From the NCBI GenBank assembly GCA_027604685.1, contig JADHYX010000170.1:26485-44442 (forward strand): a DNA stretch of 17,958 nt. The letters run 5' to 3'. The DNA is from Lobulomyces angularis. Lineage: Eukaryota; Chytridiomycota; Chytridiomycetes; Lobulomycetales; Lobulomycetaceae. Of the stretch, positions 9,904 through 17,958 are shown one piece after another; position 1 is the first letter of the stretch; the number at the start of each line of letters is the position of its first letter. A program made the translations under genes and the position numbers. Below the pieces are notes generated by a model. That model ran no database searches, had not been told where the DNA came from, and worked only from the letters and a program-made list of their open reading frames with translations.

Positions 9904-11178
9904 TTAAAATTTTGCCTTCCCAACTTGAGGTTTACTATCTAAAATTTATGAAAATAAATAACAATTTTAGAAAAAATACTTACGCCTTATTTACGAATTC
10001 AATTCCCTAATACACAGTTAAAAAAAAAATTGATAAATTCTTTAATAAAAATCAAATTTTTTACTTTGGCAATGTTATTTTTTAGCTCTGGAATAGCAGC
10101 ATCCAAGAGTTTTTGTTCATGAGCAGACAAGGTAGGTAGTGGATGAACTTTATGCACACCATTAACCTTAAAAAAATTTTACTTATTAAAATAAGCGGTG
10201 CGGTGTAATATTTACCCCAAATTCAACAACTGTGGCAAAATACTCTACACCAGGAACAACGTCAGACTTGACATATGTACATTCCGTGATTCCAGTTTTT
10301 TTTGTAACAGACGCTTCTAATAATGAATTAGCAAAACGCGCACCTGCAAATGCCATAGATAAAGTAGCAGATCCAGCACCATCCTTGGCTTTGACAACTT
10401 CATCACCTCCATACTGAATACGTTTGGTCAAAGCGTCCAATTCCTCTTGAGAAAAAGTGTGACCAGTGGCAGACAAAACAGGAACAATTGTGACACCGGA
10501 GTGACCACCTAAGACTGGGACGATAGTGTTTGGAGCTTTTCCTCCTTTTGCTTCAGCAACGAAGGTGCTGGCTCTAACGATATCTAAAGTAGTGACACCA
10601 AACAACCTTTTTGGGTCAAATACTCCATGCTGTTTTAAAACTTCAGCAACAATTGGAACAGTGGAATTCACTGGATTAGAAATGACGCAAATGAATGCTT
10701 TTGGAGCCCATCTTTAAAGTTGAGAAAATAAAATAAATTGTGCTTATATATTTAGAGATTACTTTGCGGCACCAGTAGCCAAATTTTTAACAATACCGGC
10801 ATTGATATTAAATAAGTCATCTCTAGTCATACCTGGTTTTCGCCTAATTAAGTGTATTTAGTTGCAAAAAAAAAATTTTAATTTTCTTTACGGAACTCCA
10901 GCAGGGATGACGATAATATGAGATCCAGTTAATGCTGCTTCTAACTGTTCATTTCCTACGTAGCCTTTTACGGTGGCAGGGGTGTTACTAAGTTAATGTC
11001 ACTTTAAGTAAAAAAAAGTAGATTTAAGAGCATACATGTGAGATAAATCGGCAGCAACACCAGGTGTATTTACAATATCGAATAGAGCGAGTTCAGTAAC
11101 GAGCGGATTGGCCTTTAATAACAAAGAAAGTGGTTGACCAATTCCACCAGCAGCACCTAAAACAGAAACTTTGACCAT
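9904..11178 (-). CDS. MDH: NAD-dependent malate dehydrogenase (7 exons, 323 aa)
   Basis: Exons in transcript order: 11036-11178, 10892-10987, 10763-10843, 10216-10711, 10065-10166, 9984-10006, 9904-9934. Together they give an uninterrupted 323 aa, the normal family length. It interconverts malate and oxaloacetate with NAD. Seen: NAD-binding GAAGGIGQ (8-15); [15 protein letters not shown]; substrate-loop PRKPGMTR (arginines near 81 and 87); SNPVNS; catalytic Asp in TLDIVR (about 150) and catalytic His in GGHSG (about 177). The sequence belongs to the mitochondrial/gamma-proteobacterial-type clade rather than the cytosolic animal type. The protein starts directly at the Rossmann fold ([12 protein letters not shown]) with no visible targeting presequence, and an in-frame stop lies just upstream of the ATG. 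It ends KVGKAKF-like (VGKAKF) without a peroxisomal SKL. Location is therefore open: cytosol, or an organelle if an upstream exon was missed. Confidence 0.96.
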
Positions 11179-11989
11179 GTTGTTTGTAATTTAATCGTTT
11201 GTTAACAAGATTTAATTGAGAAAATTTGAAAAAGAGTAACTTGTTGAAATTTCAGAAAAACTTTGGTGCAACTTGGAAATAAAAATTTTGATCAGATGAG
11301 AATGATGATGATAAAGAAATTTTTTGTGGGCTTTTGGAGGCAATTGATTTGGAGAAGTTTAACTAACACAACAATAAAATTAATAAAAAGGTAATGTAGA
11401 AAAATAGTTTTTGGATAAAAATATAATTGTTATAAAAATAGCATTAAAGTACTACTAGTTAATTAACACCTGAATTCTTAATTAGAAAAAGAACATTTCT
11501 TCAAACTAACAAATTTAACAAATTCTCACAGATCTTGGTTTAAAATCTTAATACCAACTTCTGCAGTTTTGCTCTGTAACAGACAAGCAATAGTAGAGCA
11601 TCGTTAACCACCAATACCTTTAAGGTAAGTTTAAACAATTAACTAATTTAAGGGTATTATTAGTGTTTGATATTTGGACCTCGGTCAAACATTCTAACCT
11701 TTTCACCAAATTCCCAACCAATTATGATACACATTAATATTAATTCATTGCTTTCTTTGATAATGATAATTGAAATAGAAGGTTTTGGACAAAAAAAAAA
11801 ATCAAAAGTTTTATTTCATATTGTTTAAAAAAAAAAAAAACGATTCCAATTTCGTTTTAGTGTTTAATCTGTTTATATTTGGAAAAACAAAATTTTAAAT
11901 TTTGTAATGTATCTTTAATATATTTTATAAAAAGAACTTGCAATTATTGAATAATTAAAAAGCAATCAATAGTTCATTCCACACAAGAA

Positions 11990-12018
11990 AATGTTCCAAA
12001 AAAATCGTCTGGAACATT
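11990..12018. repeat. Perfect 9-bp inverted repeat (hairpin)
   Basis: AATGTTCCA (11990-11998) and TGGAACATT (12010-12018) are exact reverse complements, separated by 11 nt. It lies about 240 bp upstream of the deaminase start. It could be a dyad binding site or an RNA hairpin; the function is unknown. Confidence 0.6.
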
Positions 12019-12089
12019 GTATAACTAAAAAAATTTGCCTGAATAGCTGTCGTTGCAGTTAGCAGATCAAAGTAACGATCATGGCGTCG

Positions 12090-12190
12090 TTTGAGCAATT
12101 TTAGTAGAAGTTATGTTGCGCAATGTTGTACCATAAGTTCGCAATGCTTTTCTATAAATTTGCAGTGTTATACAATAACATTGCAATTTG
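12090..12190 (+). repeat. Degenerate tandem array of about 21-24 bp units
   Basis: Five related units begin near 12091, 12115, 12138, 12160 and 12181. Each opens with TTG/TTC followed by a GCAAT or GCAGT core (TTGAGCAAT, TTGCGCAATG, TTCGCAATGC, TTGCAGTG, TTGCAATTTG) and continues AT-rich. Spacing is 24, 23, 22 and 21 bp, about two helical turns. The array ends about 65 bp before the deaminase ATG, a promoter-like position. Units 1 and 3-4 also form an imperfect inverted repeat (CAATGTTGTA / TACAATAACATTG). Confidence 0.5.
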
Positions 12191-12254
12191 ATTATATTGA
12201 TTTGATAAATTTTTTTTTTTTTTTTTTTTGAACCCAAATGATAAATGAAAAACA

Positions 12255-13998
12255 ATGAAGACTGCGTGCAGAAGTAAAATAGACGGAGATGAAATACAAA
12301 AGATATCAATAAAATTTTTTGAACAATTACCAAAAAAAGGAAAACCAGTAAAAAAAAATGAAAGACAACAAGAATATACAGTATTGGCAACAATTTTGAT
12401 GGAAGACAAAAGTTTTGCTGATTGTGAATTGAAAGTGATTGCATTAGGAACTGGCACTCGGTGTTTAGTAACGAATTTGTTTTTAAAAAAAAAAATTATT
12501 CATTCCTTTTTTTTAGGGATCTAAACAACTTTCTGATTCAGGAACTATTATAAATGACTCGCATGCAGAAATTATATGTAAAAGAGCTTTTCAAAAGTAA
12601 AAAAAACAAAATTTTATAACAACAATTTTTTGTTTTTATTTTACTTTTTTGCATTAGATATCTTTATGCAGAATTAAAAAAATATTTTTTTAAAAAAGAA
12701 TCCTCCATTTTAAATTTCAATGTTGAAAAAGGAATATGGTGTTTAAAAGATGAAATAAAGTTTCATTTTTTTGTCTCCCAAGCATTTTGTAAAAAAAAAT
12801 AAAATTTTTCATCTTAACTTTTTTCTTTTAATTTTTCTATTTTTTAATATTTTTTTTATTTATTTTACAATTGTTTTTATTTATAATTATAATATTTTTA
12901 ATTTTTTTTATTTTTATTTTTTACCAAGGTGGAGATGCTTCGATGTCGTTTTTGAAAGAAAAAAAAGTATTGCTAAACGAAAATGTCGAAGAGAAAGAAT
13001 CTTTTAATTTTTTTGACGAAAAGGAGATGGAAAATCCTTTTAAGAGACAAAAACTTCTTTTAAATTTTAGTGAAAACTTGATTCGAGGTAGAAACGATAT
13101 TGAAAAACTCGGCTTTTGTAGAACCAAACCTGGTAGAATTGATTCAGATCCCACAAATTCAATGTCCTGTACCGATAAGGTTTTGAAATGGAGCACTCTT
13201 GGACTGAATGGATCCATGTTATCAAATGTATATGGTTAATAGATTAAAAACTAATTCAAAAAGAAAAGTTTTAAATTTATTTTTCCTTTTAGTTTATTAG
13301 TCCGATTTTTTTTACTTCAATCACAATCGCACAAGGTTGGAATGAAGAAGATAAAAACAGATTTAAATCCAAACTTTTCAAAAATCCAAATTTAAATGCC
13401 AAAGATTTTTTTATTTTTGATGTTAAGGAGGTAGAGTTTAAGTTTTGTAAAACTTATTTGGAAAAAATGGGAAATACAACTGGGAAAATACTGGATTATA
13501 TTCCTTGTGATGCATCTATTTGTTTTACCTCTGAATATACTGAAGTACATAAAAAATATCAGATTTGTTCATGATTAAATTCTTTTAACTTTTTCATTTC
13601 TTTAATTTTATTTTTTAGATAATTGTAAATGGAAGGTTACAGGGATCAAAAAAAGGATCAAAAAATTCAATAGCAAAAATTAGTAAAATTAAGCTACTCG
13701 AAAACTTTTTTGAATTTTTTGAAATCTTGGAAGATAATGATTTTAGTAAAAATTTAAAACTTTTTAAAACTAATTGGTAAAAATTTTAAAAAAATAAACA
13801 AATAATAACTAAAATTTTTTTTTTTTTTTTTTTTACTCAAGTAATTTAGATCATTTACCTAATTTAAATTATCATGAGCTAAAAAATCTAAATCTTGATT
13901 ACATTAAAAATAAAAAAAATTTTTTAGAATGTAATCCATGGATAAAAAAAAGTGAAGAACTAGAAAAGTTTAAATTATTAAGAAAAGATAAAAAGTAA
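12255..13998 (+). CDS. TAD1: tRNA-specific adenosine deaminase, Tad1/ADAT1 family (7 exons, 429 aa)
   Basis: Exons: 12255-12467, 12517-12596, 12658-12788, 12929-13227, 13293-13544, 13619-13776, 13842-13998; total 430 codons with stop. Family members convert A37 of tRNA-Ala to inosine using a zinc-bound water. Seen: N-terminal IKFFEQLPKKGKP and TVLATI, LGTGTRCLG, catalytic HAEI (His87, Glu89), the second zinc motif FVSQAFCGDAS (Cys142), R-T-K-P-G-R (206-211), SMSCTDK (zinc Cys about 222), GLNGSMLSNFI, NGRLQGSKKG, and a C-terminal YHELK...K segment. All catalytic and zinc residues are present. The usual Pro of PCGD is Phe, and that codon abuts a splice junction (12788/12929). The last intron uses the acceptor at 13841, because the other nearby acceptor gives a stop. 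No double-stranded-RNA-binding domain is present, so ADAR is excluded. Length is normal. Confidence 0.92.
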
Positions 13999-14015
13999 AA
14001 TATTAAAAAAAAATT

Positions 14016-14021
14016 AATAAA
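14016..14021 (+). terminator. Candidate poly(A) signal of the deaminase gene
   Basis: AATAAA lies 18 nt past the deaminase stop codon. Similar A-rich hexamers are frequent around it. Confidence 0.3.
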
Positions 14022-14260
14022 ATTAAATGATATTATAAAAAAATAAAATAAAAATAATTAATATTACATGATTTTATAAAAAAATATATTAATAATTTTA
14101 AAATATTAAGAATAAAATAACTTTTTGTTTTTTATTTGTTGATTCTTTTTGATTTTTCTTTTTATTTTTTTTAAAATAGATAAAGTCTAAAAATATGAGC
14201 AAAAAAAAAAGAAAAGATAAATAAAATAAAAATTACTTTCTAATTTCATATATTTTTTTC

Positions 14261-15905
14261 TTAATAAGTTTCAACGTAACAAGAACCAAGTTTTAAACCC
14301 TCAGGAGAATTAAAAGTGTGAATTTTAAAAATTAAGTTGACATTGTCAAATGTAACTTTAACGTTTTGGTTTTTGGTGAAAAATAGTAGGGAGTACATAG
14401 CAATTTCTAATTCAGGACTTGTTCCTATAAATAGAGTTGAAACAGGTTTTATTACATTGTGCCACTTTAAGTGTATTGAAAGTATTTGATCAGACTTGTC
14501 AATAAAAAAAAAAAATATTAATAAATAAATAAATAAATACTTTTTAAGTTTTTTTTTTTTATTTATTATTATTTTAATTACAGCTGAGGACTTTTGACTT
14601 CTATCTCTAGGTCGAATGTAACCCATATAATCTGCGTGACCCCTTTTTTCCTCTAAATAGAATTGAACCCAGTTATGGAAACCAATTACTGCTCCATCTC
14701 TAATTTCTCCAACCTTTAAAAAAAAGGGAAAAATAAAAAACAAAATTAAATATAATACAAAGGTATGTTCAAAGGCGGAAGAATCATCTTTAACAACTCT
14801 TTTATAATTTTGGAACCACACTACTTTTAATTTATTTAAAAAAACTCCATTATTTAAATCTTCCTTTTTAAAAATCTTTAATTCGCATAAATAGTGAAAA
14901 AGATACAACATTGGCTTAGTTTTTAAAATAAAACTAAGAAATAATTCTTCTTCCTTTTCGTGACTTTTTAAATTTGTCTCTTTTACTCCAGTGAGATAGG
15001 TGTAGTTGTCAAGTAAATTAATAAAATGTTGAAAATTTTTTTTACTTTTGAATATTTTAGTTTCGTCAAAGGTTTTTTTGAAGAGTGGCTCAAATGCTTT
15101 ATCCTCCTGTGCTGAAACATATGTATATTTTTGTAAATTTAATTCAAAATCTTTTTCAGGAACCAGTTTGTTGTCGTCCATTAACCACAATTTTTCTAAT
15201 GCCAATGACACATTTTCCAACTCAGCTTTGGTAGGTGCCATATCTAGAATACCGGGCTTTAGACTTTCAATGTGAGCCGATTGTGGTTTTGTAACTAAAG
15301 AAATTGAATAGATGGGAAATGATTAAAAGTTAAAAAAAAATTTTTAAGATTTAGTTTACTAGAATTTGTCATTTGGTTAGATGAAACATTTGAATGAATT
15401 TTTGGAGCTAAACAAAAAAAAAAAAAAAAAAAAAAAAGGAAAATTATTTAAAACTATTTATTTATATCTGTTTATATACTTTTAAAAAAACAAAATAAAA
15501 ATAAAAATGCCAACTATTTTTTTTTTTTTTTTTATTATTATTATTTTTTTTTTTTTTCTAAACACAAAAGTGTGGTCTTTGCTTTTTTCTAAAATTATAG
15601 AAAAAATTGCAATATTAAAAAACTTGAGCATGGACACATACACGCCAGACTAAGAGTTTACCACATCTTAATGTACTTACCATGTACAGTAACATACAGT
15701 TAGTGGACTAGTGGTGTTGGTTCCTTTCAGACCAAACAACCTGTCCCTACATTATCAGGACAAAACTTTGAAAAAATAAATCAAATAAATTATATCTAGT
15801 AACATTAACAGTAGTAAAATTTAAAAAAGTTGACAGCTTACCAGTTATAGTTGGAAAAACACCAGAAGATTTCCTTCCATTGCCAAAGTTCGCCATGCCA
15901 AACAT
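14261..15905 (-). CDS. ENDOU: EndoU/XendoU-family poly(U)-specific endoribonuclease (5 exons, about 337 aa)
   Basis: Exons in transcript order: 15842-15905, 15360-15407, 14759-15294, 14582-14713, 14261-14494. All junctions are in phase. Enzymes of this family cut single-stranded RNA at uridines, leaving 2',3'-cyclic phosphate ends. The domain covers about residues 58-337: ALEKLWLMDDNKL, NFQHFINLLDNY, KTKPMLYLFHYL, SSAFEHTFVGE (His214), GFHNWVQFYLEEKRGHADY (His229), WHNVIKPVSTLFIGTSPELE (Lys276). These give the two His and one Lys of the active site. About 55 residues of unrecognised Ser/Asn-rich sequence precede the domain. The start is uncertain: in-frame ATGs lie at 15905 and 15896, and one at 15938 would add a hydrophobic stretch across a T11 run that could act as a signal. 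Introns 14714-14758 and 14495-14581 are stop-free multiples of three, so the conserved domain itself shows where they must be removed. Confidence 0.88.
15408..15841 (-). other. Unusually long first intron of the EndoU gene with a GC-richer island
   Basis: At 434 nt this intron is several times longer than any other here. Its 3' half (transcript sense) is A/T homopolymer, including long A and T runs at about 15413-15437 and 15516-15557. The segment 15625-15775 is much less AT-rich, has a small hairpin (TGTCC/GGACA near 15740-15760), and carries on the minus strand a consensus 5' splice site, GTAAGTAC (15673-15680). I could not join an exon there in phase. It may be an alternative 5' exon or an intronic RNA; no box C/D or H/ACA pattern was recognised. 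Confidence 0.4.
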
Positions 15906-16531
15906 TCCAGCACAAAAAAAAAAATTAACAAATCCCATCAAAAGAATGTCCAAGATACTTGACAAAATGTTAAACAAAATGAGTTAACTTAATGATGAAG
16001 GAAACATTTTTTAATATAAAAGTTAAAAAATAAGAAACCTATTGTACTTTTTTAGAAATTAGAACCAAAAAAAAAAGTAATAAAACTTGGTTAAGAAATA
16101 AAATAATATATTAAAAGAAAAAAAATTCTTTAAGTTAATTTTTATTCATTCATTTTATTTTACATCATCATATTAGAAAGCAAAAATAAAAATAAAAAAA
16201 AAGTTTATAAGTTATATAAAATCTAAAATGAAATTCTCATTATTAATTCTGCGACGACTTTAACATCAAATTTCCATTGTTGATAAATTTGTTTTAAATT
16301 TATTTTAACCTTTTGGCACCTTTAGAAGTCAAAAAAAAAAAAAAAAAAAAATTAGAATGTATTATATATTTCAACTAATAAAAAAATTTTGAAGTTTTAG
16401 GAATGAAAAAAGAAACAGATTTAAAAACTAAAAAATGAAAAAAATTAAGAAAAAACCTGCTAAATAAAAAATTATCTACTGATTTTTTTTTTTTAAAAAA
16501 AAAAAACATAAACTTTTTATAAAAAATCTAT
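15906..16531. other. AT-rich stretch upstream of the EndoU gene
   Basis: This includes the open frame upstream of the chosen EndoU start (to about 15980) and then homopolymer-rich DNA with no coding signal on either strand. It separates two minus-strand units, so it may hold the EndoU promoter and the 3' end of the next unit. Confidence 0.4.
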
Positions 16532-16738
16532 TTAATGATCAAAGTCAAAATTATTTTTAGCATATAATGATATAGTAGAGGATCTAGTGGGAAAGGAAGG
16601 CCTTTGAAGCTGGGTAACGTTTTTGATGGGTAAATTGGGTTGCATTATTGAAAAGTTGTTGTAGAGGGATTTTTGAGGTAGGGATTCAGTAGCAAAGTTT
16701 GTTGATGTTTCAAATGATGTTAGCATTTTTTTGCCTTT
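16532..16738 (-). CDS. Hypothetical protein or terminal exon, 64 codons from its first ATG
   Basis: An open frame runs from a good acceptor (TTCTTTTAG ending at 16739) through ATG at 16726 to a TAA at 16532. The product is Ser/Thr/Asn/Pro-rich with no recognised domain and ends KNNFDFDH. Its codons are markedly less AT-rich than the flanks, which favours real coding sequence. The acceptor just before the ATG suggests it is the last exon of a longer gene, but no upstream exon could be joined in phase. It could also be a short gene starting at 16726. Confidence 0.4.
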   Translation of the reverse strand, partial: KGKKMLTSFETSTNFATESLPQKSLYNNFSIMQPNLPIKNVTQLQRPSFPTRSSTISLYAKNNFDFDH

Positions 16739-16881
16739 CTAAAAGAATTAGTTTTTTTATTTTGGTTTAAAAGTTGAAATCAAAAGTAAAAAAAAATTTT
16801 TTTTGAGAGGTTTAAAATTTTGCAGGATTTTTATTTTCTATTTATTTATATAAAAATTTCTTGGAGTGTTTTTTTTTATTT

Positions 16882-16977
16882 TTAACACATGAAAAAAGAG
16901 GATCTTGTCTTTTTCTTTCTTTTTTTAGGGGCAAAATGGAGTTTTGAATGATGAAATAAATGCAAATAATCTGACAT
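16882..16977 (-). CDS. Short ORF with a nuclear-localisation-like basic run (unsupported)
   Basis: An ATG-started 31-codon frame encodes PKKRKKKTR in its middle, resembling a monopartite nuclear localisation signal. It lies just upstream (transcript sense) of the 64-codon unit, so it could be its first exon, but the obvious donors (GTGTTA or GTTAAA near 16884-16890) do not join in phase. The basic run comes from a T-rich plus-strand tract and may be accidental. Confidence 0.12.
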   Translation of the reverse strand: MSDYLHLFHHSKLHFAPKKRKKKTRSSFFMC

Positions 16978-17132
16978 ATATTACTCAGAATAATCTCAAT
17001 TAATATTATTAATGGTCAATTAAGAAGTAGCGACAATACGAATGCAAATAATTCTCCAAGAAAATAAATTAAATGCCCAGTTTAATAAGTGTCATCACTG
17101 CAAAGGGGAAAGTGCTAGGGAGCTGAAATGAT

Positions 17133-17193
17133 AATAACCATTAAATCCTATTAAGAGCCTATTAGATCCTCTTGCAGCCTGTTGCAGCCTATT
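17133..17193 (+). repeat. Degenerate 10-bp tandem repeat
   Basis: Successive blocks share CCT-N-TT at near-constant 10-bp spacing: AAATCCTATT (17143), AAGAGCCTATT (17153), AGATCCTCTT (17164), GCAGCCTGTT (17174), GCAGCCTATT (17184), with a weaker block before. Period and core are clear by eye; the origin is unknown. Confidence 0.6.
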
Positions 17194-17537
17194 ACAACTA
17201 TCCATGATTGAAGTTGCAATATTCAGGGCAAAAATAAGGCTTCAAAAAGTTAGCAGTTTCCATGGTGGTTCATTATATAATGTTAATTTTATGCATGGAA
17301 GGTGTGCTTAATTGTGTTTAAAATAAAAGTTGATTTAATTATACATCCTTCTAGAGTTGTACACTTAGCTGCTTAATTACCGTTTTACTCTCATTTCTTG
17401 CGGCAAAGTTGCTCCGCTTTATAATTAAAGAAGTTCCCCCACAATTTTGCATAAAATTCAATGAACACATCAATTTACACATATAAATATATTAAATGAT
17501 GTAACATGACAATTCCTTAACAATAGAGCAATAGCAT

Positions 17538-17611
17538 ACAATAATAGTATAAGATTAGCAGTTAGTGACGGTATAATAATATTATACATTTTATAGTACA
17601 ATAATAGTATA
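17538..17611 (+). repeat. 14-bp direct repeat, copies 60 bp apart
   Basis: ACAATAATAGTATA occurs exactly at 17538-17551 and 17598-17611. Between the copies lies a 17-bp inverted repeat, GTATAATAATATTATAC (17571-17587), with 8-bp arms and a 1-nt centre. The low complexity makes replication slippage the simplest origin. Confidence 0.55.
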
Positions 17612-17748
17612 TAACAGTATAATGATCCTATAATGATAATAAAACATCATAATAATGCAAAAATAATACCTTTATCATATAATAACGGACATCAATCATT
17701 CTTCTTTAAAAAAAAAATTCAATGTTTACCTTTTTTTATTTAAAAAAT

Positions 17749-17764
17749 AAAGTACATGTACTTT
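17749..17764. repeat. Perfect 16-bp palindrome
   Basis: AAAGTACATGTACTTT is self-complementary throughout. It lies about 130 bp before the probable exon at the right edge and could be a dimeric factor site in a promoter or simply chance. Confidence 0.6.
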
Positions 17765-17896
17765 CTATCATCAAAAGCAAATTTTTAATTAATATACATT
17801 TCAAAAAAAAAAATAAAAATAAATGAAATAAAAATGTTGAAAATAAAATATAACAAAAATAATAATAGAAAAATGAAAACAACTTTTTTTTAATAG

Positions 17897-17958
17897 TCAT
17901 GAATTTGTTGGTTCTTTTGGTAAAGGGCCATGGTTTGATTTCTGGTTGGCAAAACTAC
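17897..17958 (+). CDS. Probable exon cut by the right edge of the window
   Basis: A T-rich tract ending AATAG (17896) is followed by sequence open to the window end and much less AT-rich than its flank. One frame encodes HEFVGSFGKGPWFDFWLAKL, with Trp and Gly codons rare in random AT-rich DNA. A second frame starts with ATG (MNLLVLLVKGHG) and is also open. I do not recognise the family, and 62 nt is too little for a firm call. Confidence 0.3.

Larger units (their letters stand above)
11179..12254. other. Divergent intergenic region between MDH and the tRNA deaminase gene
   Basis: This is the largest gap between the six main genes (about 1.08 kb). It carries no convincing exon. It holds a small inverted repeat (GTTTGA 11665-11670 / TCAAAC 11685-11690), a 9-bp perfect hairpin (11990-12018), a degenerate array of GCAAT-containing units (about 12090-12190), and long A or T runs. 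A missed 5' exon of MDH could lie here, but I could not find one in phase. Confidence 0.5.
16978..17896. other. Long non-coding, repeat-bearing region
   Basis: No gene could be supported. The left part (about 17080-17330) is less AT-rich than average and carries a 10-bp periodic repeat. The middle (about 17520-17660) is built from ATAATAGTATA-like words, and the right part holds a 16-bp perfect palindrome. A short plus-strand open stretch after a pyrimidine-rich acceptor at 16906-16927 (24 codons) and a 31-codon frame encoding NKCHHCKGE (about 17042-17131) are too short to call. Confidence 0.45.

Noticed and set aside
10232..10717. Plus-strand open frames opposite MDH
   Set aside because: Mirror frames of a strongly conserved MDH exon.
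12079..12457. Minus-strand open frames of about 100-120 codons over the deaminase start and promoter
   Set aside because: They run through a long T tract and antisense to a conserved deaminase exon; the apparent RTYGTTLRN repetition comes from the GCAAT repeat array.
15661..15690. Possible U1-like 5' end (ACTTACC) in the EndoU intron
   Set aside because: No Sm site, no U1 stem-loop sequences nearby; the match is just the complement of a splice donor.
15908..15977. Extended EndoU N-terminus from a TTG at 15977 giving a longer hydrophobic leader
   Set aside because: The start would be TTG, the stretch is coded largely by a T11 run, and ATG starts exist downstream; only the ATG at 15938 remains a weak alternative.
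17042..17131. 31-codon frame with CHHC motif resembling a zinc-finger piece
   Set aside because: Too short, flanked by stops, no splice context, and only one Cys-rich cluster; treated as chance or relic.
1..17958. tRNA, rRNA, CRISPR array or transposon
   Set aside because: No tRNA B-box with matching arms, no regular spacer-repeat array, no transposase or reverse transcriptase reading frame and no terminal repeats were seen on either strand.

Overview
The window is nuclear DNA from a eukaryote with a very AT-rich, compact, intron-dense genome. I worked out six multi-exon genes by joining exons at GT...AG boundaries and checking reading phase. Nearly all introns are about 36-140 nt, homopolymer A/T runs are frequent, and two exons are tiny (14 and 33 nt). 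The gene set (a five-LIM PINCH-type protein, an OSR1/SPAK/FRAY-like Ste20 kinase, a PH-RasGEF, an EndoU ribonuclease) fits an opisthokont. Several kinase-domain stretches read like fungal members of that family, so an early-diverging fungus or close protist relative is my best guess. This is inference from remembered family sequences, not a search.

Layout, left to right: 453-1980 (+) PINCH-like five-LIM protein; 2171-4935 (-) Ste20/GCK-VI kinase; 5705-9370 (+) PH and RasGEF protein; 9904-11178 (-) malate dehydrogenase; 12255-13998 (+) tRNA adenosine deaminase of the Tad1/ADAT1 family; 14261-15905 (-) EndoU-family endoribonuclease. Strands alternate strictly, giving convergent pairs with short gaps (about 190, 530 and 260 bp) and divergent pairs sharing larger upstream regions (about 770 and 1080 bp). 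To the right lie a possible 64-codon terminal exon (-), about 1 kb of mostly non-coding, repeat-bearing DNA, and a probable exon cut by the right edge.

The genes do not form a pathway. PINCH, the kinase and the RasGEF are signalling/cytoskeletal; Tad1 and EndoU act on RNA; MDH is metabolic. I found no mobile element, CRISPR array, tRNA or rRNA. The points most worth a second look are: a PINCH homologue in a possibly fungal-type genome; three basic-RF short motifs in the kinase tail; a decayed-looking coding region with a DPPYG motif between the kinase and RasGEF genes; Pro-to-Phe in the PCGD motif of the deaminase; two stop-free 3n introns in EndoU; and two degenerate short-period repeat arrays.
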